NCBI RefSeq assembly: GCF_014203355.1 | Contig: NZ_JACHIR010000001.1 | Coordinates: 1,178,001 to 1,242,000 of the forward strand | From: Kutzneria kofuensis | Lineage (GTDB): Bacteria > Actinomycetota > Actinomycetes > Mycobacteriales > Pseudonocardiaceae | Length of the DNA stretch: 64,000 nucleotides | Direction of reading: 5' to 3' | In this document: positions 16,703-25,959 of the stretch, piece by piece | Layout of the letters: every line of letters begins with the position of its first letter | How positions within the stretch are numbered: position 1 is the first letter of the stretch | The notes under the pieces: generated by a model | Seen by the model: only the letters and a program-made list of their open reading frames with translations | Told to the model about the DNA's origin: nothing | The model's database searches: none | Made by a program: the position numbers and the translations under genes

Positions 16703-17578
16703 GAGCTCGTCTCACGTGGATCTTGCTCGGCCGCTGCCATGATCAGACGTTGTGACGGATGCGTTGTCGCAGCGGCTGGTGCCCGACGAGTTGTGGGCAC
16801 TGGTCGCGCCGTTGGTCCCACAGTTCACGCCGCGTCGGCAGGGCGGTGGGACGACGCCGGTGGACGACCGGGCGGTGTTCACCGCGATCGTGTTCGTGTT
16901 GACCAGCGGCTGCGCCTGGCGGCATCTACCGCCGTCGTTCGGGGTCACAGTGCCGACCGCGCACCGCAGGTTCACCGAGTGGACCAAAGCGGGCCTGTGG
17001 CCACGGGTGCATCGGGCGGTCTTGGACGAGTTGGGCGGCCAGGGCTTGATCGATTGGTCGCGGGTGGTGGTGGACGCGGCGGCGGTGCGGGCGAAAAAGG
17101 GGGATCGTTGACCGGTCCGAGCCCGGTCGATCGAGGCAAGCCGGGCTCGAAGATCCACGCGCTGTCCGACCGGGCCGGTCTGCCGTTGTCGGTGGCGGTG
17201 TCGGCGGCCAACACCAACGACGCCTACGGGCTCAAACCGTTGGTGCGGGCGATCCCCGCAGTGAAGTCGCGGCGTGGTCCCCGTCGGCGCAAGCCGGCGA
17301 AGTTGCACGCGGACAAGGCCTACGACATCAAGGAGTTACGGGCGTGGGTACGCGAGCAGGGGATCGCGGTGCGGATCGCCCGCAAAGACACTGAGTCCAG
17401 CGCGCGGCTGGGTCGGCACCGGTGGGTCATCGAACGCACGATCGCCTGGTTGTTCGGGTACCGCCGACTCGCGATGCGGTACGAGCGCAAGGCGAACCAC
17501 TTCTGCGCGTTCCTGACGTTGGCGGCGGCCTTGACTTGCTTCAAGAGGCTCGCCAAGGCCGCCACGTAAGACACCCTC
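16703..17578 (+). mobile_element. Complete IS5-family (IS427-like) element with TAA target duplication
   Basis: An 876-bp element. The ends are imperfect inverted repeats: left 16703-16719 (GAGCTCGTCTCACGTGG), right 17562-17578 (reverse complement GAGGGTGTCTTACGTGG). The 3-bp direct repeat TAA flanks it (16700-16702 and 17579-17581), as expected for this family. It holds one transposase gene in two frames. It sits directly against the left end of the IS701-family element. Confidence 0.88.
16752..17569 (+). CDS. IS5-family transposase, two frames joined by a probable -1 frameshift
   Basis: The first frame (16752-17111, 119 residues) begins MTDALSQRLVPDELWALVAP and ends VVVDAAAVRAKKGDR. The second continues in the -1 frame (GGSLTGPSPVDRGKPGSKIH) through the DDE core, HADKAYDIKELRAWV, to RHRWVIERTIAWLFGYRR and the end at 17569. 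The slippery heptamer A_AAG_GGG at 17096-17102 lies just where the frames must join. That fits programmed frameshifting, which is common in this group, so the element may still be active. The DDE residues are all visible when the frames are joined. Confidence 0.88.
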
Positions 17579-17581
17579 TAA

Positions 17582-18949
17582 TACGACAACGACAGGTCGT
17601 GATGTTGTCTCCGGTGGTGGCTAGCTCGGGCACGGGCCTGGCTAACCAACCGCCACCGTGACCAGTGCAGGATGTGATCGACGGTGTGGGCGGAACGGAC
17701 CACGACCCGGTTCCATAACCGGCGAACCTCGTTGACCGACAACGGGATCACGGTCTGACCATCGCCAGCAACGGAGCCCCCTTTTCAACGGTTGGCCGTG
17801 TGATCACCAGGAACGCCAACGCCGTCATCGACAGCGTGACGTGCCGGTACCACGCCTGGTAACCCCGCGCCTGGTAGTGATCCAGACCGGTCTCGTTCTT
17901 CGCCGTCTGGAAACACTCCTCGATCGCCCAGCGGCTGCCCGCGACACGAACCAGCTCCGCCAAGCTGGTATCGGCAGGCCCGAAACACACGTAGTAGGCG
18001 ATGTCGGTCGGATCGCTGACCGAACGCCGAGCCAGCAGCCAGTGCCCCCAACCCCGCCGGCGCAACGGCCGGATCTCCACCGCCGTCCAGTCCGACACCC
18101 GAGGGCCACGAACTCCGTCCCCGCAGCTGAGCCGCTGCCAATCTGCGTCCGCGACGTCCGCAATCATCCGCGCAACCCGGACCTTGGCCAAGTGCATCGA
18201 CACCACCATCGCCGACTTGGGCACCGCCACCACATGCGGGACGTCCACGGTCTCCAACCACAGCCGGAACTTCGTGTCCTGCCCGTACAACTCGTCGGCG
18301 GTCACCCATCCGAACGGCACCTCCGTCGCGAGCGCACGCTCGATCATCCGGCGGGCCAGCACCTGTTTGGTCGCGAACTCCACCTCGTCATCAATGCCAG
18401 CCGCCCGGCACCGGTCACGATCATCGGTCCAGTCCTTGGGCAGATACAACTCCCGATCAATCAGCGCACGACCGCGTGGTGAGGCATACGCCAGAAATAC
18501 CCCGATCTGCGAGTTCTCGATCCGGCCGGCAGTGCCCGAGTACTGCCGTGCGACTCCTGCGGAGTGGGCACCCTTCTTCAGAAAGCCGGTCTCGTCGACG
18601 ATGAGCACCCCCTGCTCACCGTCACCGATGCGTTCCACAACCGCGGCACGCACGTCGTCACGCAAGCCATCGGTGTCCCACGCGTAGAAGTTCAGCAACC
18701 GCTGCATGCCTTCCGGCCCCGCATCCCCGGCGGCCTCGGCCAGCGTCCACCCGTTCTTCCGCTCGATCTCGGCGAGCAATCCCTTGACATACCAGCGCAT
18801 CCGGCGCCGCGACTCCACTCGGGGGAACCTGCCGGCGAACCGGCCCAGAAACGCCTCGAAGCTCGCCGACCAGTCCGCCACCATCTCCGCCAACACAACA
18901 AGATCAACTACCAGAGTCCGGACCTAGATTACAACCTGTCGTTGTCGTA
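17582..18949 (-). mobile_element. Complete IS701-family element
   Basis: A 1368-bp element. Its ends are perfect 16-bp inverted repeats, TACGACAACGACAGGT at 17582-17597 and the reverse complement at 18934-18949. The right flank is CTAA; the left flank before the neighbouring IS5-type insertion reads GTAA, so the expected 4-bp duplication matches in three of four bases. The element interrupts an HTTM-like gene on the right. Confidence 0.85.
17748..18896 (-). CDS. IS701-family transposase
   Basis: The protein is 382 residues, full length for the family. DDE-type catalytic segments are visible: GVLIVDETGFLKKGAHSAGV (first Asp), VPFGWVTADELYGQDTKFRL (second Asp) and RVAGSRWAIEECFQTAKNET (Glu). 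The reading frame is intact and lies inside matched inverted repeats, so it may be functional. Confidence 0.93.
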   Translation of the reverse strand: MLAEMVADWSASFEAFLGRFAGRFPRVESRRRMRWYVKGLLAEIERKNGWTLAEAAGDAGPEGMQRLLNFYAWDTDGLRDDVRAAVVERIGDGEQGVLIVDETGFLKKGAHSAGVARQYSGTAGRIENSQIGVFLAYASPRGRALIDRELYLPKDWTDDRDRCRAAGIDDEVEFATKQVLARRMIERALATEVPFGWVTADELYGQDTKFRLWLETVDVPHVVAVPKSAMVVSMHLAKVRVARMIADVADADWQRLSCGDGVRGPRVSDWTAVEIRPLRRRGWGHWLLARRSVSDPTDIAYYVCFGPADTSLAELVRVAGSRWAIEECFQTAKNETGLDHYQARGYQAWYRHVTLSMTALAFLVITRPTVEKGAPLLAMVRP

Positions 18950-19240
18950 CTAAGCGACCAGTGAGAACGCTATCATGATCAGTCCGAAGCTCGGCAGACG
19001 CATGGCGACGATTATCGACACGTGCAGTGCGGCGACCAGAACAACGGCGATCGCCCGCATCCTGCTGCGGTCGATGACGGTCAGCGCTCTGGACAACTGC
19101 ACGGCGATGACCGACCAGGCGATGCTCCTGATCAGCCATGGTGTTTCCAGGGTGGGCAGAATCAGTCGGGAGGCGGAATGCTCAGGTAGGGGTCGTTGGC
19201 CGCGAAGTAGAAGGCGCCGCCGCCCCGTCATGCCGTTGAA
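18950..19240 (-). pseudogene. Fragment of an HTTM/SdpB-like membrane protein gene
   Basis: One frame reads GGAFYFAANDPYLSIPPPD, then a frame change leads to TPWLIRSIAWSVIAVQLSRA and VVLVAALHVSIIVAMRLPSF. This is the alternating pattern of HTTM (vitamin K carboxylase-like) proteins. The C-terminus ends at the IS701 border and the N-terminus is missing, so the gene is broken at both ends and frameshifted. Confidence 0.55.
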
Positions 19241-19367
19241 GTGCCTGAAGCACCAGCGCTCATCGGTCACGGGCGGCACTGAGAAACCCAGTCTGGAAAC
19301 GTAGCCGGTGCCGGGTTGCGGTGACCGCGCCTTCAAGGCCTCTCTGGCACGGCACAGGAGTCAGTGG

Positions 19368-19706
19368 TCATGCGGACCTCAGTGGCTGGTACGGCACTGG
19401 CACCCAGTGGGCCTCGCCGCCACGGAAGCGAATGCGTCCGACACCTGGGAAGGGAAGATGCGCGGCACAAACCGCCCACCCTCGGGTCTGGATCTCTCCC
19501 AAGAGGTGCTGCCGGGCAGCGCGAGCACCAGGTCGATCACTGTCGATGTCCATTGTCACGTGCGGGGCGCGCAGTTGAACGGTGTGGCAGTGCACGGTGT
19601 CACCCCAGAACAACAGTTGTTCCCCTTCATCGCCAACGAGATAGCCACTGTGACCAGGAGTGTGGCCGTGGAGATCGACTGCGATCACACCCCGGCTTGT
19701 CCCCAC
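19368..19706 (-). pseudogene. C-terminal fragment of an MBL-fold hydrolase
   Basis: The visible part starts VIAVDLHGHTPGHSGYLVGD, the third metal-ligand motif of metallo-beta-lactamase-fold lactonases, then reads DIDSDRPGARAARQHLL and AAHLPFPGVGRI, the last ligands. The N-terminal half with the HxHxDH motif is absent, so it cannot be active. It is a relic at the edge of the mobile zone. Confidence 0.65.
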
Positions 19707-19909
19707 GACAAAGCGATCCTCGCGTGCCTGAGCCGATCCCAGCTCACGCAGCTATCCAGCATCGTGAACGGCGACACCGGCGGGTTCAGTAACCGTCTGC
19801 TCGGCCGGTCGTCCCCCAGCGTCGACCACAAGATCCGGTCCGCCGTCCTTTCTGACGCCACCGCCCAGGCTCAGCGCGAACTGGAAACCGCCGTTGGTCT
19901 TGTCTGTGT
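19707..19909. other. Short non-coding or decayed stretch
   Basis: About 200 bases between the MBL fragment and the ISL3 relic. Both strands show open frames but nothing recognisable. Confidence 0.3.
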
Positions 19910-20305
19910 GATGTGGTTCTGGCTCGCTGAAAAGCACCGTCTCGTCCTCAAGTCCGTACTCGCGCACTGCCCAGAACTCGGCGCCCTCACCCGCCACGTC
20001 CGCTCCTTCGCGGACATGCTCGTCCATCGCCGAGGCGAGTGCTTTCGCAGTGGCTCATCGACATCCAGTCCGACGACCTGCCTCGGCTGCACAACTTCGC
20101 CACCGGACTCCAGCGCGACCTGGCCGCGGTGACCGCAGGACTCGCCCGGCCCTGGGACTCTGGCGCTGTCGAAGGCCACGTGAATCGGATCAAGATGCTG
20201 AAGCGCCAGACGTTCGGCCGCGCGGGATTCCGGTTGCTCCGCAAGCGCGTCCTGCTGTCATGACGGTCCGTGACCGCTCCACGGAATCTGAGCCAGAACC
20301 ACATC
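19910..20305 (+). mobile_element. Internally deleted ISL3-family relic with 16-bp inverted repeats
   Basis: Perfect 16-bp inverted repeats, GATGTGGTTCTGGCTC at 19910-19925 and its reverse complement at 20290-20305, bound 396 bp. Inside is only the C-terminal third of an ISL3 transposase: AHCPELGALTRHVRSFADML in one frame (to 20037), then DDLPRLHNFATGLQRDLAAV and SGAVEGHVNRIKMLKRQTFG in another (20039-20263). Both IR ends kept with the middle lost is the structure of a MITE-like derivative that could be moved by a full-length relative. Confidence 0.7.
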
Positions 20306-20504
20306 TCGCAACTCACCGGGCCCGACCGACCCGCGGGTTCGATCAGGGATGAGCGGATTCGCCGCAGGAGCTCAGCCCCTGCGGCACTGCTCATGTTCCA
20401 CTCCAACCCGAGCACTCCGGGCTACACAACGGAATCCGGTCGGTGACCGTTCGCCGCGGTCATCTGCACGCTAGCGCCCCCAGGACGTTGCGGTTCAGCT
20501 CTTG

Positions 20505-21572
20505 TCACCTCGCCCGCGGCGGTACCCTCCGGTACGCCACGGAGTGGTGTTGCACGTGCGGACGCCGGTCCGCCCCAGCGGTCAGCAGCCGGCCGACCGG
20601 GGCGTGCGACGAGTTGCCGGACGACTGCACGGGCACACCCGGCACGTCGTAGGTACGTAAGGTTTCGGCGGTGCGGAGCAGGTCGTCGGCGCAGCGGGAG
20701 AGGATCTCCGCGACGGCGGCGCGTCCGTGCGGTGGGACGCCGGGTGCGAGATCCCGCCAGTCCTCGATCCGGCGGAGCTGGGTGTGCAGTTGCTGGAGCA
20801 CGAGGCGGCCGACCTCGTTGAGGCGGAACGAAGGGTCGTTGCAGAGCACGTTGAACACCGACATGTGGTCGGCCTGCTTCACGTCGGAGCCGGTCGGCCC
20901 CGGCACGGCGTGCTGTGAATCGGCCCCGGGCACAGGATCTCGGCCTTCGGCGAGCCGGCGGCGCACATCCCGCGCGGTTCCGACGGAGATTCCAGCGCGA
21001 CGCGCGATCTCGCGGAGGGAGGCGCCCGGGTCGTCCCGGATGATCTGCGCGGCGACAGCGCGTCCGGCGGCCGTGCTTGCCGGGCGCACCCGACCATCCC
21101 GGCCGACCCTGGGCTCCGAGACGCCGCCCGTGTGCTCCCGACGCAGGTCGGCGACGACCTTGCCGCTGAGCCCGGCCAACACGGCGATCGCACGGTCGGA
21201 CATGTCGGGATGCGAGTGCAAGATCTTGACGGCGGCGCGCTTGCGGTCGTCACGGGTCAGCGGCAGCCCGTGGACGGTGTTGAGCTGGACGGCGAGCACG
21301 AAGGCGTCGCGCTCGTCGCCGTCGAACCACTGGGCGGTGATCGTGGTCCTGCCCCGTGCACGGGCGGCGAGCACTCGGTGCACGCCGTCAACGACGCGCA
21401 TGCTGTGCCGGTGCACCAGAATCGGCGGTAGGACGGTGTCGCACTCGGTGAGCACTCGGACGTGGTCGGGGTCGGCGCGCGACCGTGGCCCGTCACCTAG
21501 TACCAGGGCCGAGAGCTCCAGCTCCACCGTGGGCGCGCGGCGATGATCGGCTGCGGATTGCTCTGCTGACAT
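20505..21572 (-). CDS. cmlR: StrR-family pathway-specific activator of the chloramphenicol cluster
   Basis: The protein is 355 residues. The ATG at 21572 follows GGAGAGG. The N-terminal ParB/sulfiredoxin-like domain is visible (PPILVHRHSMRVVDGVHRVL, RDAFVLAVQLNTVHGLPLT). A central HTH follows (GASLREIARRAGISVGTARD). StrR proteins activate antibiotic clusters by binding GTTCGAcTG(N11)CAgTCGAAC-type sites. Such a site lies at 26427-26455, between the two main operons. By position and family this is the CmlR-type activator. It has its own transcript, ahead of the rest of the cluster on the left border. Confidence 0.88.
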   Translation of the reverse strand: MSAEQSAADHRRAPTVELELSALVLGDGPRSRADPDHVRVLTECDTVLPPILVHRHSMRVVDGVHRVLAARARGRTTITAQWFDGDERDAFVLAVQLNTVHGLPLTRDDRKRAAVKILHSHPDMSDRAIAVLAGLSGKVVADLRREHTGGVSEPRVGRDGRVRPASTAAGRAVAAQIIRDDPGASLREIARRAGISVGTARDVRRRLAEGRDPVPGADSQHAVPGPTGSDVKQADHMSVFNVLCNDPSFRLNEVGRLVLQQLHTQLRRIEDWRDLAPGVPPHGRAAVAEILSRCADDLLRTAETLRTYDVPGVPVQSSGNSSHAPVGRLLTAGADRRPHVQHHSVAYRRVPPRAR

Positions 21573-22041
21573 GGATCCTCTCCGGGTGTGGCGGTCGGCA
21601 GGCACCGGCGACGGCGCCTGCGGTCGGGAAGGGCCGCGGCGGCCGGCCCCACGGAGTCGTCTCGCTGCACAGTTGTTCGGCATCCCCCCTTGCGATCGGC
21701 CCTCCCCAGCCGCACCGGCTCGTCACGATCCGGCACCACACCTCCCGGCCACCCGATCGTCGCGAAACCCGCGGCGACGACCCGATCACAACCGGTGATC
21801 CCATGAATTTATCGTTGGTTTCCGGGTCAATCCAGGTTGTTCACAGCATGTGCCGGCATCCGGGCCTGTCCCGCTCGCGGGATGAACCTTCACAAACCGG
21901 CCATGACCTGCGTGTACACCCAAAAGCGCGGCCTACGGTGCCCGCCTCGTCACGCATCGGCCCCGTTTCGACCGCGGTTATCCACTACCGGGGGTCACCG
22001 CGAGCCCGTTCTCCGAGCTCACGGCCGGTGACAGCACACGC
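21573..22041. other. Intergenic region between cmlR and the cmlS terminator
   Basis: About 470 bases without a convincing gene. It should carry the cmlR promoter. I found no StrR-type inverted repeat in it, so cmlR may be controlled from outside the cluster. Confidence 0.4.
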
Positions 22042-22080
22042 CGGTGTCCGGCGGGAGGATGCACCTCCCGCCGGACACCG
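22042..22080 (-). terminator. Strong terminator hairpin after cmlS
   Basis: A 17-bp perfect stem (22042-22058 with 22064-22080) around the loop ATGCA. It lies about 20 bp past the cmlS stop and ends the leftward operon. Confidence 0.85.
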
Positions 22081-22101
22081 GCGCTGCGCCTGCGGTGCGG
22101 A

Positions 22102-23814
22102 TCAGACCTCGTACTCGACGCCGACGCCGCCGAAGTGCAGTCGGCCCTGGATGCGGACCGGCTCGCCGTCGGCGTTGTAGCCGGTGAGCAGGCCGGCTTC
22201 CATCAGCCGGGTGACCAGCTGCGCGCTGATCTCCTGCCGACCGACCGCGCCGAGGCGCTTGACCAGCGTCCGGTAGCCGAAACCCTCCTCGGCCATGTCC
22301 TGGAAGACCCGCCGGACGTCCTCGTCCATGGCGTACTGGGTGAGATCCCGGTCGCCGTCATCGGCCAGCACGTGCACCGGTGCCAGGCGCAGGCTCAACG
22401 GCTCGACCTTGTAGTGCGGCTTGAGCATCACCTTGCTCCCGGTCCAGACCAACCTGGTGATGCTGTTGAGCCGCTTGGTGAGCTCGGCGATCCACCGCAC
22501 GCGGGCGGCGTCGAGCTCGGATTCCGAGTACTCGTCACTGAGCTCCTGACGCTGGTGGCGGCCGATCCGGATCATCGTCGCCGCGCGGTCGTGGAAGTCC
22601 GACACCGCCTGATCGCCGTCCTCGTCGCCGGCCGACAACCGGTCGAACCACTGCTTGCGGGCCAGCCGCTGGTCGTCGGACTCGGTGATCCGGCGCTTGA
22701 GCCAGAACTCCGACTCCGGCTCGGTGAACGAGGCGAACGTGTAGAAGGAGGCGAGGAACTGGTGGTAGCCCTCATAAGCGTCCCGGTAGGAGCGGTTGTA
22801 CCAGGCGTGCACGGCGTCGGCCTCCTCCTGGTGCGCGCTCATCCGGTCGATCGCCGCGGCGGCGCTGACCGCCGACTGCGAGGCCAGGTGCACGCCCTGG
22901 GAGAACAACGGGTCGGTGAAGCACGCGGCGTCGCCGCAGAGGAAGTAGCGGTCGGCGGAGAAATGGCCGGCGTCGTAGGACCAGTCCTGCACGATGCGGA
23001 CCTGGTCGACCATCTCGGCGTCGCCGAGGATCTCCATCGCCCGCCTGGCCTTCGGCAGGGTGGCTCGGTAGAAGGCGTCCGCTCCCATCTCCCGCACCTC
23101 GGCCGCCCGCGACCGGTCGATCACGAGACCGACGCTGTAGAGGCCCTCCTTGACCGGGATCAGCCACACCCAGCCGTCGTCGAAGGTGATCGAGTACGTG
23201 GTGCCGCGCAGGTCGCCCTTGAACGGGTCGGTCAGCGCGAAGTAGGACCAGATGGCGAAGTTCTTGTAGAACTCGTCGTAGCGGCGCACGCCGAGCTGTC
23301 GGGACAGCGGCCCGCCGGAGCCGCCCGCGTCGATCACGTAGTCGGCGCTGACCTGCGAGGTTCGCTCGCCTTGGCGCAGCGCAAGGGTGACCCGGTCCGG
23401 CGCGGACAGGTCCACCGCGGTCACGGTGGTGGCCTCGTGCACCGGGATGCCCCGGGACCGGGCCTCGTCCATCAGCAGCTGGTCGAACTCCTCCCGTTTG
23501 ACCTGCACCGCGTGGTCGAACACCCACGGGGCGATCCGCGGCGCCGCGAACGAGAACGTCCACGGGGCCTGGTCCTGTCCCCACAAGAAGGTCGCCGACG
23601 GCTTCTTGACGAAGTCCGCCGCGTCGATCCGGTCCTGCAGCCCCAGCCGGTTGAGGATCGACATCGTGCCCGGCAGCAGCGATTCGCCGACCCGGTAGCG
23701 CGGGAAGGTGTCGCGCTCGTAGACCTCGACCTCGTGGCCGAGCTTGTCCAGGGTCAGCGCGGCCACGCAGCCCGCGGGCCCACCACCGATGACAGCCACC
23801 TTCGACCGTGCCAT
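22102..23814 (-). CDS. cmlS: FAD-dependent halogenase of dichloroacetyl formation
   Basis: The protein is 570 residues, the length of S. venezuelae CmlS. The FAD-binding motif is VAVIGGGPAGCVAAL at the N-terminus. K71 is the position of the halogenase Lys that carries chloramine. D277 in RIVQDWSYD matches the Asp that in CmlS is covalently linked to the FAD 8-alpha carbon. GDAACFTDPLFSQGVHLA follows. A C-terminal winged-helix-like part closes it, ending VGVEYEV. It chlorinates an activated acyl unit, probably twice, to give the dichloroacetyl group. It is last gene of the leftward operon. Confidence 0.95.
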   Translation of the reverse strand: MARSKVAVIGGGPAGCVAALTLDKLGHEVEVYERDTFPRYRVGESLLPGTMSILNRLGLQDRIDAADFVKKPSATFLWGQDQAPWTFSFAAPRIAPWVFDHAVQVKREEFDQLLMDEARSRGIPVHEATTVTAVDLSAPDRVTLALRQGERTSQVSADYVIDAGGSGGPLSRQLGVRRYDEFYKNFAIWSYFALTDPFKGDLRGTTYSITFDDGWVWLIPVKEGLYSVGLVIDRSRAAEVREMGADAFYRATLPKARRAMEILGDAEMVDQVRIVQDWSYDAGHFSADRYFLCGDAACFTDPLFSQGVHLASQSAVSAAAAIDRMSAHQEEADAVHAWYNRSYRDAYEGYHQFLASFYTFASFTEPESEFWLKRRITESDDQRLARKQWFDRLSAGDEDGDQAVSDFHDRAATMIRIGRHQRQELSDEYSESELDAARVRWIAELTKRLNSITRLVWTGSKVMLKPHYKVEPLSLRLAPVHVLADDGDRDLTQYAMDEDVRRVFQDMAEEGFGYRTLVKRLGAVGRQEISAQLVTRLMEAGLLTGYNADGEPVRIQGRLHFGGVGVEYEV

Positions 23815-23871
23815 CTCACGCTCTCCCTACGTTTGTCCTCGTGTCGCACCGGGATCCGCCCCGGGCAGCGG

Positions 23872-25248
23872 TCAGTCCTGGTCGGGCCGCGGGCGCAGCC
23901 GCGTTTTCTTCAGCCGTTCGGACATGCCGATGGCGTCGACCACGGCGATCTTCGACGGGATCTTGAACGGCTCCACTCGGCCGGTCAGGAACTCGCGCAC
24001 ATGCGCCCGCGCCTGCGCCCGGCTCAGCTCACCGGCCGGTTTGACGTCCACGCACACCGCCTGCCCGGTGAGGGCGTTGGGCCGGCCGTAGACCACGCAG
24101 TCCTCGATCAGCGGGCTGGTCAGCAGGATCGACTCCAGCTCGAGCGGCAGCAGCTTCTCGCCACCGACGTTGATCATCTCCGTGGCCCGGCCGCGGATCC
24201 GGATGTAGCCGTCGCCGTTCTCCTCGACCAGGTCTCCGGTGCGGAACCAGCCGTCATCGGTGATCGCGTCCGAGTCGTGGTTGAGGTAGCCGAGGAACTG
24301 GGTGTCGCTCTTGAGCTCCAGTTGGCCGTCGACGACGCGGTAGCGGGTGCTGTCGTCGGCGATCCGGAAGTAGGTGCTGGAGGACGACTCGCTGGCGGTG
24401 GCGGCGATGCCGGTCTCGCTGGTGCCGAACGTCTGCAGCAGCCGCACGCCGGGGAAAGCGCCGTTGACCCGGGCCAGCAGCTCGTCGGACATCGGCTCGG
24501 TGCCGTATGTGATGAGCCGCAGGCTGCTCATGTCGTGTCGCTCGTGGTGCCCGCCGACCAGGATCAGGTTGAGGAACGTCGGACTGGCCGGTAGCACCCG
24601 GATCTTGTGCCGTTGCACCAGTTCGCAGATCTCCTCCGGCGTTCGCCGGGCCGGCAGCACCGCCGTGCTGCCGGCCAGCAGCGCGCTCAGCAGCGAGTTG
24701 ACACCACCGATGTGGTCGAACATCAGCACCATCAACATGTTCAGCGACAGTGCGCCACGGGGACGCTTGGCCAGTTTCTGCGCCACCAGCGCGTCCAAGT
24801 TGTGCAGGATCGCTTTGGGTTTGCCGGTGCTGCCACTGCTGAGCAGCACCAGGCCGGCCGCGTCGTCCGCGACGAGCCGGGTGAAAGCCGCGGCTCGCTC
24901 ACCACCGCCCTCCAGCGGCTTGACCTCGGCAGCTCCGTCGCCGGTGCGCACGGTGAACCGGGGGCCGCAGGTCTCGCGCACGGTGTCCACGGCCGACGGT
25001 GTCGCGTTCACCAGCGGCACCACGGTGTTGCGGCCGAGGTAGAGCGCGAACAGCGCGGCAATGGAGTCGGCGGAGAAATCTCCTTGTAGCAGAACAGAAT
25101 CGTGCTGCTCGACACCTGCGGCGTCGAGCTGCTCGCGCACTGCTCGCACCCGGGCCATCAGGTCGGCGAAGCTGTGGGCGACGTCGTTCTCCCACAGCGC
25201 CGTCCGCTCGCCGAAGCCGGTCAGCCGGTCCAGGAACGCCTCGCGCAC
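23872..25248 (-). CDS. cmlK: Adenylate-forming acyl ligase of the dichloroacetyl arm
   Basis: The protein is 458 residues, GTG start at 25248 two bases after the SDR stop. ANL-superfamily motifs are present: LVLLSSGSTGKPKAI (P-loop), LLQTFGTSETG, DDGWFRTGDLVEENGDGYIR and the C-terminal hinge. The C-terminal domain ends KIAVVDAIGMSERLKKTRL with the catalytic Lys candidates. It activates the small acyl chain as AMP ester and probably loads it on CoA or on the neighbouring carrier protein. Operon order carrier, SDR, ligase, halogenase supports a joint role. Confidence 0.9.
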   Translation of the reverse strand: MREAFLDRLTGFGERTALWENDVAHSFADLMARVRAVREQLDAAGVEQHDSVLLQGDFSADSIAALFALYLGRNTVVPLVNATPSAVDTVRETCGPRFTVRTGDGAAEVKPLEGGGERAAAFTRLVADDAAGLVLLSSGSTGKPKAILHNLDALVAQKLAKRPRGALSLNMLMVLMFDHIGGVNSLLSALLAGSTAVLPARRTPEEICELVQRHKIRVLPASPTFLNLILVGGHHERHDMSSLRLITYGTEPMSDELLARVNGAFPGVRLLQTFGTSETGIAATASESSSSTYFRIADDSTRYRVVDGQLELKSDTQFLGYLNHDSDAITDDGWFRTGDLVEENGDGYIRIRGRATEMINVGGEKLLPLELESILLTSPLIEDCVVYGRPNALTGQAVCVDVKPAGELSRAQARAHVREFLTGRVEPFKIPSKIAVVDAIGMSERLKKTRLRPRPDQD

Positions 25249-25249
25249 G

Positions 25250-25948
25250 TCAGTTCACCCCTCCCAGGAAGATCGTCTCGCCGGTGACGAAGGCCGACTT
25301 CTCGCCGATCAGGAACTCCACCGGCCCGGCCAGGTCGGCGGTGGTGCACAGGCGGTTGATCGCCTGCCGGGCGACGAGCCCGTCGATGCGCTCGCGCGGC
25401 ACCGTGCGGGTCAGCACCGTGCTCACCGGCGGCACACCGAGGCCGTTGACCCGGATCCCCTGGTCGGCCAGCTCCTTGCTCATCACCCGCACCAGTTGTT
25501 CGACCGCGGCCTTGCTGGCCGAGTAGGCGAGGTGCCCGTCGAGCGCCCACGGCACCGCGACGGAGGAGAGCGTGAGGATGGCCGGGCTGGGGTGCTCGGA
25601 TCGGCGCAGCAGCTTCACCGCCTCGCGGCAGCAGTTGAGCACCGCGAAGAAGTTCAGGTCGAACAGCCGCCGGGTGGTCTCCTCGGGCGTCAGCATGAAA
25701 TGGTTCATCACCGACGTGCCGGCGTTGTTGACCAGGGCGTCGAGATGGCCGTGAGCGCCGCGCAGGGCGCGGAACAGCGCCTTGACCTGGCCGCCGTCGG
25801 TCAGGTCGACCTGATGGTGGTGGTAGCGCTCGTGCTCGACGACGCCCGGCTTGCGACTGCACCCGATGACCTCGTGTCCGCCGGCCAACAGGTGTTCGGC
25901 CAGCCCGCGGCCGATGCCCGTCCGAGTCCCGGTGATCATGACCTTCAT
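25250..25948 (-). CDS. cmlJ: SDR oxidoreductase, probable aldehyde-to-alcohol reductase
   Basis: The protein is 232 residues, ATG at 25948. The NAD(P) motif is MITGTRTGIGRGLAEHLL, NNAG is at about residue 83, and the catalytic Ser-Tyr-Lys is in LTLSSVAVPWALDGHLAYSA SKAA (Tyr then Lys four residues on). CmlP's R domain releases an aldehyde, and an SDR is expected to reduce it to the primary alcohol of chloramphenicol. Assignment as cmlJ rests on family and position in the cluster. A role elsewhere in the pathway is possible. Confidence 0.85.
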   Translation of the reverse strand: MKVMITGTRTGIGRGLAEHLLAGGHEVIGCSRKPGVVEHERYHHHQVDLTDGGQVKALFRALRGAHGHLDALVNNAGTSVMNHFMLTPEETTRRLFDLNFFAVLNCCREAVKLLRRSEHPSPAILTLSSVAVPWALDGHLAYSASKAAVEQLVRVMSKELADQGIRVNGLGVPPVSTVLTRTVPRERIDGLVARQAINRLCTTADLAGPVEFLIGEKSAFVTGETIFLGGVN

Positions 25949-25959
25949 CGCCCGACCCG

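Noticed and set aside
18950-19336. A 128-codon open frame as an intact membrane protein
   Set aside because: The N-terminal part in this frame is out of register. The HTTM-like sequence continues in another frame and is cut by the IS701 end.
22135-24594. An 819-codon open frame on the plus strand opposite cmlS and cmlK
   Set aside because: It is the high-GC antisense shadow of two well-supported genes, with no recognisable domain.
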